The translations under genes and the position numbers were made by a program. From Verrucomicrobiales bacterium (GTDB lineage: Bacteria > Verrucomicrobiota > Verrucomicrobiia > Verrucomicrobiales > DEV007): a stretch of 64,000 nucleotides of DNA. Location: assembly GCA_029233965.1 (NCBI GenBank), contig JARGOP010000005.1, positions 1 through 64,000 on the forward strand. The letters are read 5' to 3'. Below the pieces are notes generated by a model. That model ran no database searches. It was not told the origin of the DNA and saw only the letters and a list, made by a program, of their open reading frames with translations. Below are positions 1 to 10,177 of the stretch, one piece after another (position 1 is the first letter of the stretch; each line of letters opens with the position of its first letter).

Positions 1-77
1 GCGGTTTCGGCCGGGGTTGTGTGGGGTCGGAACCGTGGCCGGTTCCGCTACGGGGTGATTGAGGGCCCCTCCCTGTC

Positions 78-1094
78 TCAGCTCTTCCACGCGACCGGAT
101 TCGGATTGCCTCTCCAGGCGACGCGGCCGCGTTCGCCGGGTTGAATCCGGGCTCCTTCTTTGAGAAAGCAGAGCCAGCTTTCGTTTTCGTAGCCGTCCGG
201 AGCGACCCGGACCTCCCAGATATGTCCCATGGAGCGGACGGACTCGACGGTGACCATGCATCCTTCATCGGCGATTTCGCAGGAGATCCAGCGGGCGTCT
301 TCGGGGCGTTTCCAGCAGAGTTCCCCGCTTTCGGGATCCCGAACCCCATTGGCGGGGCCGAAGCGTTCGGCGCAGTATTGGTCGACGGGTTCCCGATAGA
401 CCTCGGTCGGGCTGCCGGTCTGAAGGACGCGGCCTTCGTTAAGAATGGCAACCCGTGAAGAAATCGCGAGGGCGTCCTCGGGATCGTGTGTGACCATGAG
501 TGCAGTCTGTCCGAGGGCGGAAAGGATGGAACGGATTTCCTCCCGCAATTTCCGGCGCAGAGCGGGATCGAGATGACTGAAGGGCTCATCGAGCAGAATC
601 AGTCTCGGCTGGGGAGCGAGGGCACGGGCGAGGGCAAGACGTTGTCGTTCGCCTCCGGACAACTCGTGAGGGAAGCGGTTTTCCTTCCCCTTGAGATCCA
701 CCAGCTCGAAGCACTCCGCGACGCGGTCGGCTTTCTCGCTACGGTTCTGCTTCTTCAATCCGTAAGCGACATTCTTCGATGCGTTAAGATGCGGAAAGAG
801 CGCACCGTCCTGAAAGACAAGGCCGAGTCGACGGCGCTCGGGCGGGATCTCGGCTCGTGGGTGGGCGGCGTCGGCCATCATTTTGCCTCCGATGAGGACC
901 CGGCCGACATCGGGGAACTCGAGTCCTGCCGCGAGCCGGAGGAGAGTCGTTTTTCCGCTGCCGCTCTCCCCGATGAGGGCGAGCACCTCCCCTTCCCTTA
1001 CCTCGAGGCTGACGTCATTCACAGCAGGGACGGCTTGCGCGTCGTACTGCCTCGATACGTTCTGAAAACTGAGGATGGGTTCCGATTCACTCAT
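78..1094 (-). CDS. fbpC: Ferric iron ABC transporter ATP-binding protein (FbpC-like)
   Basis: ATPase subunit that powers import through the inner membrane. Walker A (GESGSGKTT) lies near residue 42, the ABC signature LSGGERQRLALARAL near 145, and Walker B LILLDEP with the H-loop MVTHDPEDAL follow in order. At 338 residues it is the usual length for ATPases of this group, with about 100 extra C-terminal residues resembling the regulatory TOBE-type domain. Its start overlaps the end of the permease gene by 8 bases, which implies translational coupling. Iron specificity is inferred from the neighbouring two-domain permease and FbpA-like binding protein; another oxyanion or metal substrate is possible. 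Confidence 0.88.
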   Translation of the reverse strand: MSESEPILSFQNVSRQYDAQAVPAVNDVSLEVREGEVLALIGESGSGKTTLLRLAAGLEFPDVGRVLIGGKMMADAAHPRAEIPPERRRLGLVFQDGALFPHLNASKNVAYGLKKQNRSEKADRVAECFELVDLKGKENRFPHELSGGERQRLALARALAPQPRLILLDEPFSHLDPALRRKLREEIRSILSALGQTALMVTHDPEDALAISSRVAILNEGRVLQTGSPTEVYREPVDQYCAERFGPANGVRDPESGELCWKRPEDARWISCEIADEGCMVTVESVRSMGHIWEVRVAPDGYENESWLCFLKEGARIQPGERGRVAWRGNPNPVAWKS

Positions 1095-2760
1095 GCGAAT
1101 TTGCCGGGGAAAGCCATCGATTCATGATCAACAGGCCCACTGCCCCTGCTGCCACTATCATGAGGGAAGGCACCGCGCAAGCCTGGAGACGGGCCTCCTT
1201 CGCGAGGCTGAAGGCACTCGTCGCGAGGGTTTCAAAGTTGGCGGGGCGCAGGATCAGGGTCAGGGGAAGCTCCTTGAGGATATCCACGAAGAGAAGCATC
1301 GCGGCGGCGAGGAGAGGTCCCCGCAGGAGAGGCAGGTCGATGCGGAGAAAGGTCGCGAGGGGGGATCGTCCGAGAAGCCGGGACGCTTCGCCGAGGGAAG
1401 GTCCAAGTCGATCCATGCCGGCCCGGCTCAATTGCAGAGGAATCGCGAAAAAGCGGACAAGATAAGCGAACCCGATCAGGAACACGGTGCCGCTGAAAAG
1501 GGGTATCCAGGAGACTTCGAGATGATCGAGTCCGCCGAAAACGACGAGAACGCCCACGGCAATGACCGCACCCGGCGTCGCATAACCGAGGCCGGAAAGG
1601 CGAAAGCAGCCCTTGCGGAGCGGATTCTCCCTCAGGCGAACTGCGAAAGCGAAGATGGCAGCGAAAATCGTGACGATGACCGCGGTGGTTCCCGCAAGGG
1701 TGAGCCCCCGCGTGAGCGAGTCACCGAAGGCGAGGCTGACTCCCCGGTCGGAGGTGAGATTCAGCCACGACCAGTGAAGGAGGCGCCCCACGGGATAAAG
1801 AAAACCAATCGCCAGGGGAAGAAGGCAGCAGAGAAAAGCCAGCGCCGCCTTTCCTCCGCTCAAGCGCTTTCGCACCATGGGGACGGAGGTTCCCTCTGCT
1901 TCCACGTAACGGGCGCGACCCCGGAGAAGTTGCTCGACGATGAGGAGGATCGCCACAGCGAGCATGACGATGCCGGCGAGCCGCAGGGCCGACACTTTAT
2001 CCCCCATCCCGAACCAGGTCCGGAAGATCCCTTCCGTCAGCGTCGGGACGCCGAAGAAATGGACCGCGCCATAGTCATTGATCACTTCCATGACGACCAG
2101 TGCGGCCCCCGCAACCATGGCCGGCCGTGCCAGCGGGATCGCAACACGGAAGAAAACCTGTCCGGGGCGATCCCCGAGGCAGCGGGCCGATTCAATGAGC
2201 GCTCTCCCCTGCTGCAAAAAAGCGGCGCGGCAGGCGAGGTAGATGTAGGGATACAGCACCGCCCCCATCATGAGAATGAGGAGTCCGTAGCGGATCACGA
2301 GTTCCGTCTTCAGGAAGGCCTCGATGCTGACATTCGTCCGTAGCCAGATCAGCAGGGGAATCGCGGCTTCAGGGCCCTGATAAAAGACGAAGGCGGCGAC
2401 GTAGCTCGGCAGCGCGAGCGGGAGAATCAAGGCCCAGGAAAAGAGGCGGCGACCAGGAAAATCGTGGATCGTTACGAGCCAGGCCGGCAGCACCCCCATG
2501 AGGAGTGCGACCGCACTGACGCCAACGACGAGGACGGCGGTGTTGATCAGGTAACGGGGCAGGACCGTCTCGACAAGATGCCCCCATTCCGGACCGGCTT
2601 TGGTGAGATGGATGAGAACGGCAACGATGGGAAGACAGAGCAGCGCGGTAAACACACCGACGCCGATTCCCCAGGAGTCGGGGAACTTCAGCTTTCGCCA
2701 AAACCTCCCGCCTGTAGGGGAAGAAGACCGCAGGGCCTCATTCGTTTCAGCGTATTCCAT
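1087..2760 (-). CDS. fbpB: Ferric iron ABC transporter permease, fused two-domain (FbpB-like)
   Basis: Inner-membrane permease of 557 residues with about a dozen hydrophobic segments in two homologous halves. This is the FbpB/SfuB layout, where two permease domains are fused in one chain. EAA-loop-like segments occur in both halves (around ARCLGDRPGQVFFRVAIPLA and ASRLLGRSPLATFLRIDLPL); these contact the ATPase. It starts 21 bases after the binding-protein gene and overlaps the ATPase gene, so the three form one leftward operon. The substrate is inferred from the family. Confidence 0.88.
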   Translation of the reverse strand: MEYAETNEALRSSSPTGGRFWRKLKFPDSWGIGVGVFTALLCLPIVAVLIHLTKAGPEWGHLVETVLPRYLINTAVLVVGVSAVALLMGVLPAWLVTIHDFPGRRLFSWALILPLALPSYVAAFVFYQGPEAAIPLLIWLRTNVSIEAFLKTELVIRYGLLILMMGAVLYPYIYLACRAAFLQQGRALIESARCLGDRPGQVFFRVAIPLARPAMVAGAALVVMEVINDYGAVHFFGVPTLTEGIFRTWFGMGDKVSALRLAGIVMLAVAILLIVEQLLRGRARYVEAEGTSVPMVRKRLSGGKAALAFLCCLLPLAIGFLYPVGRLLHWSWLNLTSDRGVSLAFGDSLTRGLTLAGTTAVIVTIFAAIFAFAVRLRENPLRKGCFRLSGLGYATPGAVIAVGVLVVFGGLDHLEVSWIPLFSGTVFLIGFAYLVRFFAIPLQLSRAGMDRLGPSLGEASRLLGRSPLATFLRIDLPLLRGPLLAAAMLLFVDILKELPLTLILRPANFETLATSAFSLAKEARLQACAVPSLMIVAAGAVGLLIMNRWLSPANSHE

Positions 2761-2781
2761 CCTTCGTTTCAGCCGGCAGGA

Positions 2782-3795
2782 TTATTCCCAGCCGGCGCGA
2801 TTGAAAAGGCGGACCGCTTCTGCGTTCAACTCCCCGAGCGTGGAGAGCGGCACGGGATCGGCTTTGAATTTGCCCCAGCGCTCCTGATTCTCTGACCAGG
2901 TCGCGGCAGGATTGACAGGATACTCAAAGGTGTTTTCCGGGTACCTGGACTGCACCTCTTCGGAGAGCAGAAACTCGATGACCTGTTCTGCCAGTTCGGC
3001 TTTCTTCGTGCCCTTGACGACTCCGATGCCGCTGATGTTCACGTGGGTCCCCCGCCCTTCCTGGTTGGGGAAATAGAGAGCCACGGCAGTGGCTGCCTCG
3101 CGGTCATTCGGCTCTTCGGATGTCTCGAGAAGTCCCACGTAGTAGGTGTTGGCAACGGCAAGGTCGGCAAGACCGGCAGCCACGGCACGGATTTGATCCC
3201 GGTCACTTCCCTGGGGAGGACGGGCCATGTTCTTTCGCACGGCCGCGGCCCATTCGCCGGCTTTTTCCTCGCCGTTGGCGGCGATGATCGTGGTCATGAG
3301 AGACTGGTTGTAGGAGTTGGAAGAAGAGCGGATCACGATACGTCCGCGCCACTTCGGATCGGCAAGGTCTTCGTAGGTGGAAAGCTCCTCCGGCTTGACG
3401 CGGTCTTTCGAGTAAATGATGACCCGGGCGCGATTCGTGATTGCGACCCAGTGGTTTTCAGGATCTTTCAGCGTCTCCGGAACGATCCCGAGCACTACCG
3501 GGGAAGTGATCGGCTGAAGGAGGCCGACTTTTTGCGCCCGGTCGAGGCCGGCACCGTCCGCGGTCATGAAGAGGTCGGCAGGCGTGTTCGCCCCCTCCTC
3601 TTCAAGCCGGGCGATCAGTTCATCAGCTGATGCCTTCACGACGTTGACCTTGATCCCCTTTTCTTTGAGAAGCTTATCATGAACGGCTTCGTCGAAGGCG
3701 TAGTGACGCTGGGTGTAGAGCGTGACTTCTTTGGTTTCAGCAAAGGCCTGCAGAGCGGCACCGAGAATGAGGATCGTGGAGAGGATTTTGATCAT
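2782..3795 (-). CDS. fbpA: Ferric iron ABC transporter substrate-binding protein (FbpA/FutA-like)
   Basis: Periplasmic binding protein of 337 residues with an N-terminal signal peptide (hydrophobic ILSTILILGAALQAFA followed by ETKEV). The opening motif VTLYTQRHYAFDEAV and later NTYYVGLLE match ferric-binding proteins of the FutA/FbpA class, which use tyrosines to bind Fe(III). It is the first gene of the leftward fbpABC-type operon and diverges from glnS across a 161-base gap. A Fur-box-like palindrome lies just upstream of its start codon. Confidence 0.87.
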   Translation of the reverse strand: MIKILSTILILGAALQAFAETKEVTLYTQRHYAFDEAVHDKLLKEKGIKVNVVKASADELIARLEEEGANTPADLFMTADGAGLDRAQKVGLLQPITSPVVLGIVPETLKDPENHWVAITNRARVIIYSKDRVKPEELSTYEDLADPKWRGRIVIRSSSNSYNQSLMTTIIAANGEEKAGEWAAAVRKNMARPPQGSDRDQIRAVAAGLADLAVANTYYVGLLETSEEPNDREAATAVALYFPNQEGRGTHVNISGIGVVKGTKKAELAEQVIEFLLSEEVQSRYPENTFEYPVNPAATWSENQERWGKFKADPVPLSTLGELNAEAVRLFNRAGWE

Positions 3796-3803
3796 GACGT
3801 TAT

Positions 3804-3818
3804 TGAGAATGAATCTCG
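3804..3818. promoter_or_regulatory. Possible Fur-box-like operator upstream of the iron transporter
   Basis: The 15-base sequence TGAGAATGAATCTCG has imperfect 7-1-7 dyad symmetry and matches 10 of 14 defined positions of the Fur 7-1-7 core (TGATAATnATTATCA). It lies 8 bases before the fbpA start codon, a position where a bound repressor could block transcription or early elongation. Iron control of this operon is expected from family knowledge. The match is partial and unaided by other copies. Confidence 0.3.
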
Positions 3819-3956
3819 ATAGCGGAATCTTCTTCGAATGTTCCGTTCTGGCAACTGCGAAATGGCGCTATATTTTTTTGCGCGGTATTCGATGAAGATC
3901 GCTTGATCCATTGCGCCTCTGATAAAAACGGCTAATTTCCCGCCCCTGCCCCGCTT

Positions 3957-5636
<1,680 letters not shown>

Positions 5637-5728
5637 TCTGATTTCGAGCCAAAAATCGCAGGAATCACGTCGTCATCGTGGTGACGATGAGGGTTGCAGG
5701 AAACTTCGGAATCAGGTTTCCTCTCCGT

Positions 5729-6319
5729 ATGAAATTCCCCCCGCTGCTCGTCGCTCTCTTTCTCGCTGCCACTTTCCCTGTCTCGACGGTTCAAGCCGAA
5801 GAGTTCCTGTTTAACGGAAAGGACCTTTCCGGCTGGAAGGTGCCGGCGGACAACATCTGGTGGCTCGTAGAGGATGGTGTCCTGCAAGTCAGAAGCGGCC
5901 CGGAGCAGAAGGGATCGATCCTCTGGACGGAGGAGGAGTTCGGGAACTTCGTGCTCACGCTCGAGTTCAAGTTCGTCAGCGGAACGATTGATTCCGGCGT
6001 GCACCTCCGGAATGAGGATCAGATCCAGATCGGCATCTCCGGCTCCCTGAAGCGCGACATGACGGCGTCACCTTACATCCCCAAAAAAGGGTATCCCGTC
6101 GAAGCGGAAGGGGTCGCCGAATTGCTGAAGATGGAAGACTGGAACGTAATGAAGATCGAGGTCAAGGGGATGGACTACGCGGTCTCCCTGAACGGGAAAA
6201 AGGTCATGACGTACACGACCGATACGGGGCAGGCAAAAGGGCCGATTGGCCTCCAGCTTCACGCAAAGCGCGACATGGGCATTGATTACCGCAATATTCG
6301 CGTGGCAAAACTGGATTGA
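5729..6319 (+). CDS. DUF1080 family exported protein (3-keto-disaccharide hydrolase-like)
   Basis: Exported protein of 196 residues. The start at 5729 is chosen because it places a signal peptide (MKFPPLLVALFLAATFPVS, cleavage near VQA-EE) at the N-terminus; the ORF-track start adds an unlikely leader. FNGKDLSGWKVP and the concanavalin-like beta-rich pattern, including GVHLRNE and NVMKIEVKG, are typical of DUF1080, a family that includes 3-keto-glycoside hydrolases and is expanded in PVC bacteria. It is followed 22 bases later by a globin gene. The actual substrate cannot be told from sequence. Confidence 0.82.
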   Translation: MKFPPLLVALFLAATFPVSTVQAEEFLFNGKDLSGWKVPADNIWWLVEDGVLQVRSGPEQKGSILWTEEEFGNFVLTLEFKFVSGTIDSGVHLRNEDQIQIGISGSLKRDMTASPYIPKKGYPVEAEGVAELLKMEDWNVMKIEVKGMDYAVSLNGKKVMTYTTDTGQAKGPIGLQLHAKRDMGIDYRNIRVAKLD

Positions 6320-6341
6320 ATCGTGCTCATTGTATTCACCC

Positions 6342-6713
6342 ATGGAATCCGAATTATCCCTTTATGACCGCATCGGCGGCGCTGAGACAATCTCCAGCCT
6401 CGTCGACAGTTTCTACGAGAAAGTCCTCGCTGACGGCGAGCTTTCCCCCTATTTCAAGCATGCCCCCACGGGCAAGCTCCTGGAAATGCAGAAAGAGTTC
6501 TTTTCCGCAGCAACCGGCGGTCCCTTGACCTACAGCGGAAGACCACTTCGGGATGTGCATCGCAACATGGCGATCAGCAAACGGGAATTCGGAAGGTTCA
6601 CGGAGCATCTCATCGAAACCCTCAAGGAAGTGGGTGTCAGTGAGGAGGCCTCCTACGAGATCATCAGCCACGTGAATCTTTACGCGGACGAAATCACCAA
6701 CGACGTCTACTGA
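6342..6713 (+). CDS. Truncated haemoglobin (group 1-like)
   Basis: Small haem protein of 123 residues for oxygen or nitric oxide binding. The start at 6342 gives a normal truncated-globin N-terminus (SLYDRIGGAETISSLVDSFY); the longer ORF-track start does not fit. B-helix FYEKVL with its tyrosine, the ATGGP turn followed by YSGR, and RDVHRNMAIS carrying the proximal histidine are the family hallmarks. The gene may be co-transcribed with the DUF1080 gene, though their functions are not obviously linked. Group assignment within truncated globins is tentative. Confidence 0.85.
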   Translation: MESELSLYDRIGGAETISSLVDSFYEKVLADGELSPYFKHAPTGKLLEMQKEFFSAATGGPLTYSGRPLRDVHRNMAISKREFGRFTEHLIETLKEVGVSEEASYEIISHVNLYADEITNDVY

Positions 6714-6761
6714 CGACATCCGGATCGCGGGAAAGCGGCTCTCTTCACCTCGATTCAGTGG

Positions 6762-7241
6762 TCAGCGGACCGGTGTGATCGGAGCGGTTGGGTCGACCGG
6801 TCTCTGCGGTAAGGGACTCTTGCTCCCTTCTTTTTCCTTCGGCTTTTTCTCTTTCGGCGGACCGGGAATGACTTCTTTTTTTCCGGCCCACTCCTGAACT
6901 GACTGCCCCGTGAAATAGTCCTTCAAGAAGGCTCCGGCTGCTTTCGCGATAAAATCGACCTCATCGGCGTGATGATGGAGCACAACGAGGCGATGCCCCT
7001 TCGAGAGAACGAGAAGAAGATTTCCGCCGTCGTAGCAGAAAGAGAGAATTTCAGGGCTGCGGCCTTCCTGATTGAAGTAGGCCACGATATCATCCAGAAC
7101 CGAGACCATCGCTTCGACCCGCTCGGGTGAATAGGCCAGGTCTGAGAAAATCTCCTCGGTATCTTTCGAGAAGAGAACGCCAAAGACAGATCCCGCCTGA
7201 CGCATGGATCCGAGGGTGGCGATGAGGGATTCCGGGCTCAT
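6762..7241 (-). CDS. Unknown protein, possible Roadblock/LC7-like fold with Pro/Lys tail
   Basis: Protein of 159 residues with no signal peptide or membrane segment. The first 115 residues show an alternating pattern with strands such as SFCYDGGNLLLVLSKGHRLVVLHHH and a helix ending AFLKDYF, loosely like Roadblock/LC7 modules. The last 40 residues are rich in lysine and proline (PPKEKKPKEKEGSK) and probably disordered. It overlaps the upstream 117-residue gene by four bases (ATGA), so the two are translationally coupled and may act together. The fold suggestion is weak and no function is assigned. Confidence 0.6.
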   Translation of the reverse strand: MSPESLIATLGSMRQAGSVFGVLFSKDTEEIFSDLAYSPERVEAMVSVLDDIVAYFNQEGRSPEILSFCYDGGNLLLVLSKGHRLVVLHHHADEVDFIAKAAGAFLKDYFTGQSVQEWAGKKEVIPGPPKEKKPKEKEGSKSPLPQRPVDPTAPITPVR

Positions 7242-7591
7242 CGATTGATAAAGGCGCGGATGGAGCGGTTAAATTCGCGAAACGACATGCGGCGGTTCAC
7301 CATCCCCCCTGCCACCTGCGGATCCTGAGGGTTTGAATTCTGGTCGAAACAAAATCCCACGGTTTCCCCTTTTTCATAAAGCGTCGCGGAAGAAACCGCG
7401 TGCATTCCGAGCTGCTCCCCGAGAAGGATCGCGCACTCCTGCAGCGTCATCAGGTTTTCGGCGAAGAGTGCCGTATCCTCCCGACCGCTCTTTCCGCTGG
7501 CCGATCCGCGCCCGGCGGTAAAAAACCGGATCTTCCCCTGGGCGAGCGCTTCTTTCAGCACTTCATTCTCTGACTCTTCACCTTCGGACAT
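7238..7591 (-). CDS. Unknown 117-residue cytosolic protein
   Basis: First gene of a two-gene leftward unit. It has an acidic start (SEGEESENEV), then IRFFTAGRG and a middle section LQECAILLGEQLGMHAVSSA followed by GFCFDQN. There is no signal peptide or transmembrane segment. I do not recognise the family. The four-base overlap with the downstream 159-residue gene suggests that the products form a pair. The gene diverges from der across a 382-base gap that holds a structured element. Confidence 0.6.
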   Translation of the reverse strand: MSEGEESENEVLKEALAQGKIRFFTAGRGSASGKSGREDTALFAENLMTLQECAILLGEQLGMHAVSSATLYEKGETVGFCFDQNSNPQDPQVAGGMVNRRMSFREFNRSIRAFINR

Positions 7592-7646
7592 GGGCGTTAG
7601 ACTACCGTTTTTCGACAGGGGGATCTTACCCGAATTCGCCCGAATG

Positions 7647-7675
7647 TCGAATCCTTAAGCTTTCTTCACTATACT
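7647..7675 (+). promoter_or_regulatory. Candidate promoter for the structured leader before der
   Basis: TATACT at 7670-7675 is a good -10 box and TCGAAT, 17 bases upstream, a poor -35 box. Transcription would start near 7682, directly before the hairpin-rich element at 7683. Placement supports the idea that the element is transcribed rightward, but the -35 match is weak. Confidence 0.35.
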
Positions 7676-7682
7676 CGCAGTT

Positions 7683-7806
7683 TGAGCGGTGCTCAACTGT
7701 GGCGGAATGATGACTCGGCGAAGCCCCGGATTCATTGACAACGCCACCGGCACAGGGGTGGTAGAGCCCCGGTTCCGCATAAAATCCACCCCTCTCGACA
7801 GTTGAG
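7683..7806 (+). ncRNA. Candidate structured RNA or der leader with crossing stems
   Basis: The stretch has a closing 9-base inverted repeat CTCAACTGT (7692-7700) / ACAGTTGAG (7798-7806). Inside it, GCGGAA (7702-7707) pairs with TTCCGC (7773-7778) and AGGGGTGG (7754-7761) pairs with CCACCCCT (7786-7793), which cross as in a pseudoknot. Alternative hairpins also exist: TGAGC-GGT-GCTCA at 7683-7695, and GTGGCG (7699-7704) with CGCCAC (7742-7747). It resembles no riboswitch class I recognise. It lies in the gap before der, which it could control, or it could be an independent small RNA on either strand. Confidence 0.4.
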
Positions 7807-7973
7807 TTGCGTCTGCGGGGTTTTGGTCGACTTTTGGAGGGTTGAGGCCCGCCCTCTTCCGCCGGTCACCCTCACTTTTCCGGCGGCTCCGTTCACCTTC
7901 GTTTCCGGCTGTCAAGATGCCTCCCGGGGGTTCAGGCAGTTGCGGGAACAGGGCCACACCACTCCAGATCCGC

Positions 7974-9365
7974 ATGTCCCGTAAACATCTTCCCAGTGTG
8001 GCCATTGTTGGCCGCCCCAACGTCGGCAAGTCAGCTATTTTCAACCGCCTCGCGGGGCGGAGAATCGCGATTGTGCATGATCAGCCCGGAGTGACCCGTG
8101 ACCGGATCGCCGCGGAATGCAAGCGCGGACGCTTTGCCTTCGAGTTGACGGATACGGGAGGAATCGGAGCGATTTTGAATGATGGTTTTGCCGGGCAGGT
8201 GCGGGCCGAGGCGGACATTGCGATCCACTCCGCTGATGTGATTCTATTCGTGGTGGATGCCCGTGAGGGAATTCATCCGATTGATGAAGAGCTGGCCAAC
8301 GTGCTTCGCAAGGAGGCCGGGCACGGCAAGGTCCTCCTGATTGCCAACAAGGTCGACACGGCGAAGACCGACAACGATGTCGATGAATTCACCCGGCTCG
8401 GGTTTCCGGACCTGATCGGCCTTTCCGCAGCGCATGGACGGAATTTTGATCAGTTGGAAGGCGCGCTGGAGGATCATCTCGCCAACCTTTACCCCGCCCC
8501 TGCCGAGGAGGACGAAGAGGCGAAGGAGGATCCCGTGAAGATCGCAATTGTCGGAAGGCCCAATGTTGGAAAGTCATCGCTGATTAATGCGATCCTGAAC
8601 GACGAGCGCAGCATTGTCTCGGATGTTGCCGGAACGACCCGGGATGCGGTCGATGTCCCCTATCGCTGCAATCACAAGCCCTACATCCTGATCGACACCG
8701 CAGGGATTCGCCAGCGAACCCGGCGCGATACATCCGTGGAGCAGTTTTCCGTGATGCGGTCGGAGCGCTCGATTCGCCGCGCTGATCTCTGCCTTCTCGT
8801 CATCGACGCCTCCTCCGGGGTTGTTTCTCAGGACCGTCGCATTGCGAAAATGATTCTCGACGAGAACAAGCCGTGTCTGGTTCTCCTCAATAAGTTCGAC
8901 CTCTACCACCCCGATGCTCACTTTCAGGACCGGATTGATCAGTTTCGCGAGGAGCTCGGGGACGATCTCTTTTTCATCCCCTACGCCCCGAAAGTCGCGA
9001 TCTCAGCGAAGAACCGCCAATACATCACGAAAGTCTTCGATGCAGTGGAAAAGGTGATCGAAACCGCCGAGCACCCCGTCTCGACGGGTATCCTCAACCG
9101 GCTCCTGCAGACTTCGATTGAGAGAAATCCCCCGCCGGTGCGCCAGGGCAAACGTCTCAAGCTTCTCTACGCGACCCAGAGGAGAGACGACAAGGCCGGC
9201 CCTGTCCCCGTTCCCGAATACATGCTTTTCGTCAACCACGCGAGCCTTCTCACGAGAACCTACGAGCGTTTCCTCGAGAATCAGATTCGGAAGGAATATC
9301 CGATGGAGGGACTTCCCTTTGTCTTCAAAGTGAAGTCACGGGTCTCGAAGAAAAAAGGCGCCTGA
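7974..9365 (+). CDS. der: Ribosome-associated GTPase Der (EngA)
   Basis: Double GTPase needed for 50S ribosomal subunit assembly. Two complete G domains are visible: GRPNVGKS with DTGG and NKVD in the first half, then GRPNVGKSSLIN with DTAG and NKFD in the second. They are followed by a KH-like C-terminal domain (FVNHASLLTRTYERFLENQIR). The start at 7974 (MSRKHLPSVAIVGRPN) gives 463 residues, the normal length. The ORF-track start would add 44 unrelated residues encoded in the leader region. Confidence 0.96.
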   Translation: MSRKHLPSVAIVGRPNVGKSAIFNRLAGRRIAIVHDQPGVTRDRIAAECKRGRFAFELTDTGGIGAILNDGFAGQVRAEADIAIHSADVILFVVDAREGIHPIDEELANVLRKEAGHGKVLLIANKVDTAKTDNDVDEFTRLGFPDLIGLSAAHGRNFDQLEGALEDHLANLYPAPAEEDEEAKEDPVKIAIVGRPNVGKSSLINAILNDERSIVSDVAGTTRDAVDVPYRCNHKPYILIDTAGIRQRTRRDTSVEQFSVMRSERSIRRADLCLLVIDASSGVVSQDRRIAKMILDENKPCLVLLNKFDLYHPDAHFQDRIDQFREELGDDLFFIPYAPKVAISAKNRQYITKVFDAVEKVIETAEHPVSTGILNRLLQTSIERNPPPVRQGKRLKLLYATQRRDDKAGPVPVPEYMLFVNHASLLTRTYERFLENQIRKEYPMEGLPFVFKVKSRVSKKKGA

Positions 9366-9380
9366 CCACCGGCCTTCTCT

Positions 9381-10133
9381 TTATCGGGAGCGAATGTCGT
9401 TGATCTCATCCTCCGTCGCGGGGAGAACGTTCATCTTCACTTCGTTCGGAATTTCCACTTCCGGGTTCTCCTCGTAGAGATACGATTCCATGATCATGTA
9501 GACCTTCCCGCGACTGTTCGGGCGGAAGGTTCTCGATCCGAGGGCACGGGTGATTTTGATCGGCTCTTCCCCCGTCTCGATCTCAAGCACGAACTGCTGG
9601 CCGGATAACCCGAAGGTCGGGTCCACCTTGCGCATTTCGTTCTGAATTTCGACGAGCGGGCGGAAGAGTTCCTGATACGTGACCTTGCCGTCTTTGATCT
9701 CGGGCGGCGTGACTTTGGGAACTTCGAGTTCAACGTAGATATTCAGCGAACCACGGGGTTGATTGGCAACCAGGTCCGGGTTGGATTCGATGAGATCCTC
9801 ACGAAACGGCACCGTGACGAAACCATCGTTGTCGACAACGAGAACAAGAGGTCCTTCTTCGAGGTCCAGAAAAAGCTCGATGTCCTTTGACTTGACGCTT
9901 GAATTGCGACTCTGAATTCGAAGACGGTATTCCTCGGCATCCTTGTCCGAGCGGGCGTCGCTTTGGGCGATCTTGATGAGATGCTGATACGGAAGGCGGG
10001 CCAGATTGTTGAAATCGAGCGGACGCCCCGAAAGCGTTTCCGGTGTCGCAGTAGTCTCTTCGTCCTGCGCGGTGGCAGAAATTAACAAGGCACCGAGAGC
10101 GAGGCAGAGAACGACGGTGGCTTTTTTCATCAT
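9381..10133 (-). CDS. Exported protein of unknown function
   Basis: About 250 residues with a clear signal peptide (MMKKATVVLCLALGALLISATAQ). The start is taken at the methionines just before this, at 10133 or 10130. The mature part begins with a Thr/Glu-rich stretch, then LSGRPLDFNNLARLPYQHLIKIAQ and several beta-strand-like segments (GPLVLVVDNDGFVTVPF, SLNIYVELEVP). It is probably periplasmic and soluble. It follows the metallo-hydrolase gene on the same strand by 44 bases and converges on der. I do not recognise the family. Confidence 0.7.
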   Translation of the reverse strand: MMKKATVVLCLALGALLISATAQDEETTATPETLSGRPLDFNNLARLPYQHLIKIAQSDARSDKDAEEYRLRIQSRNSSVKSKDIELFLDLEEGPLVLVVDNDGFVTVPFREDLIESNPDLVANQPRGSLNIYVELEVPKVTPPEIKDGKVTYQELFRPLVEIQNEMRKVDPTFGLSGQQFVLEIETGEEPIKITRALGSRTFRPNSRGKVYMIMESYLYEENPEVEIPNEVKMNVLPATEDEINDIRSR

Positions 10134-10177
10134 TGATTTCAGAATCTCCGTAATTGAACACCCCCAGCGGATGCAAT

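Noticed and set aside
1-77. Coding frames at the left edge
   Set aside because: One frame is open to about base 62 but too short and without any recognised motif; no feature is supported.
1075-2343. Long plus-strand ORF opposite the permease
   Set aside because: Antisense shadow of the permease; the residue mix is charged and repetitive and shows no family motif.
2820-2845. Sigma-54-like GG-N10-GC spacing inside fbpA
   Set aside because: It lies inside a coding sequence without a downstream gene in the right direction; chance match.
7655-8044. Minus-strand ORF over the der start (LPTLGRPTMATLG)
   Set aside because: It is the antisense of the Der P-loop region, a frequent false gene call.
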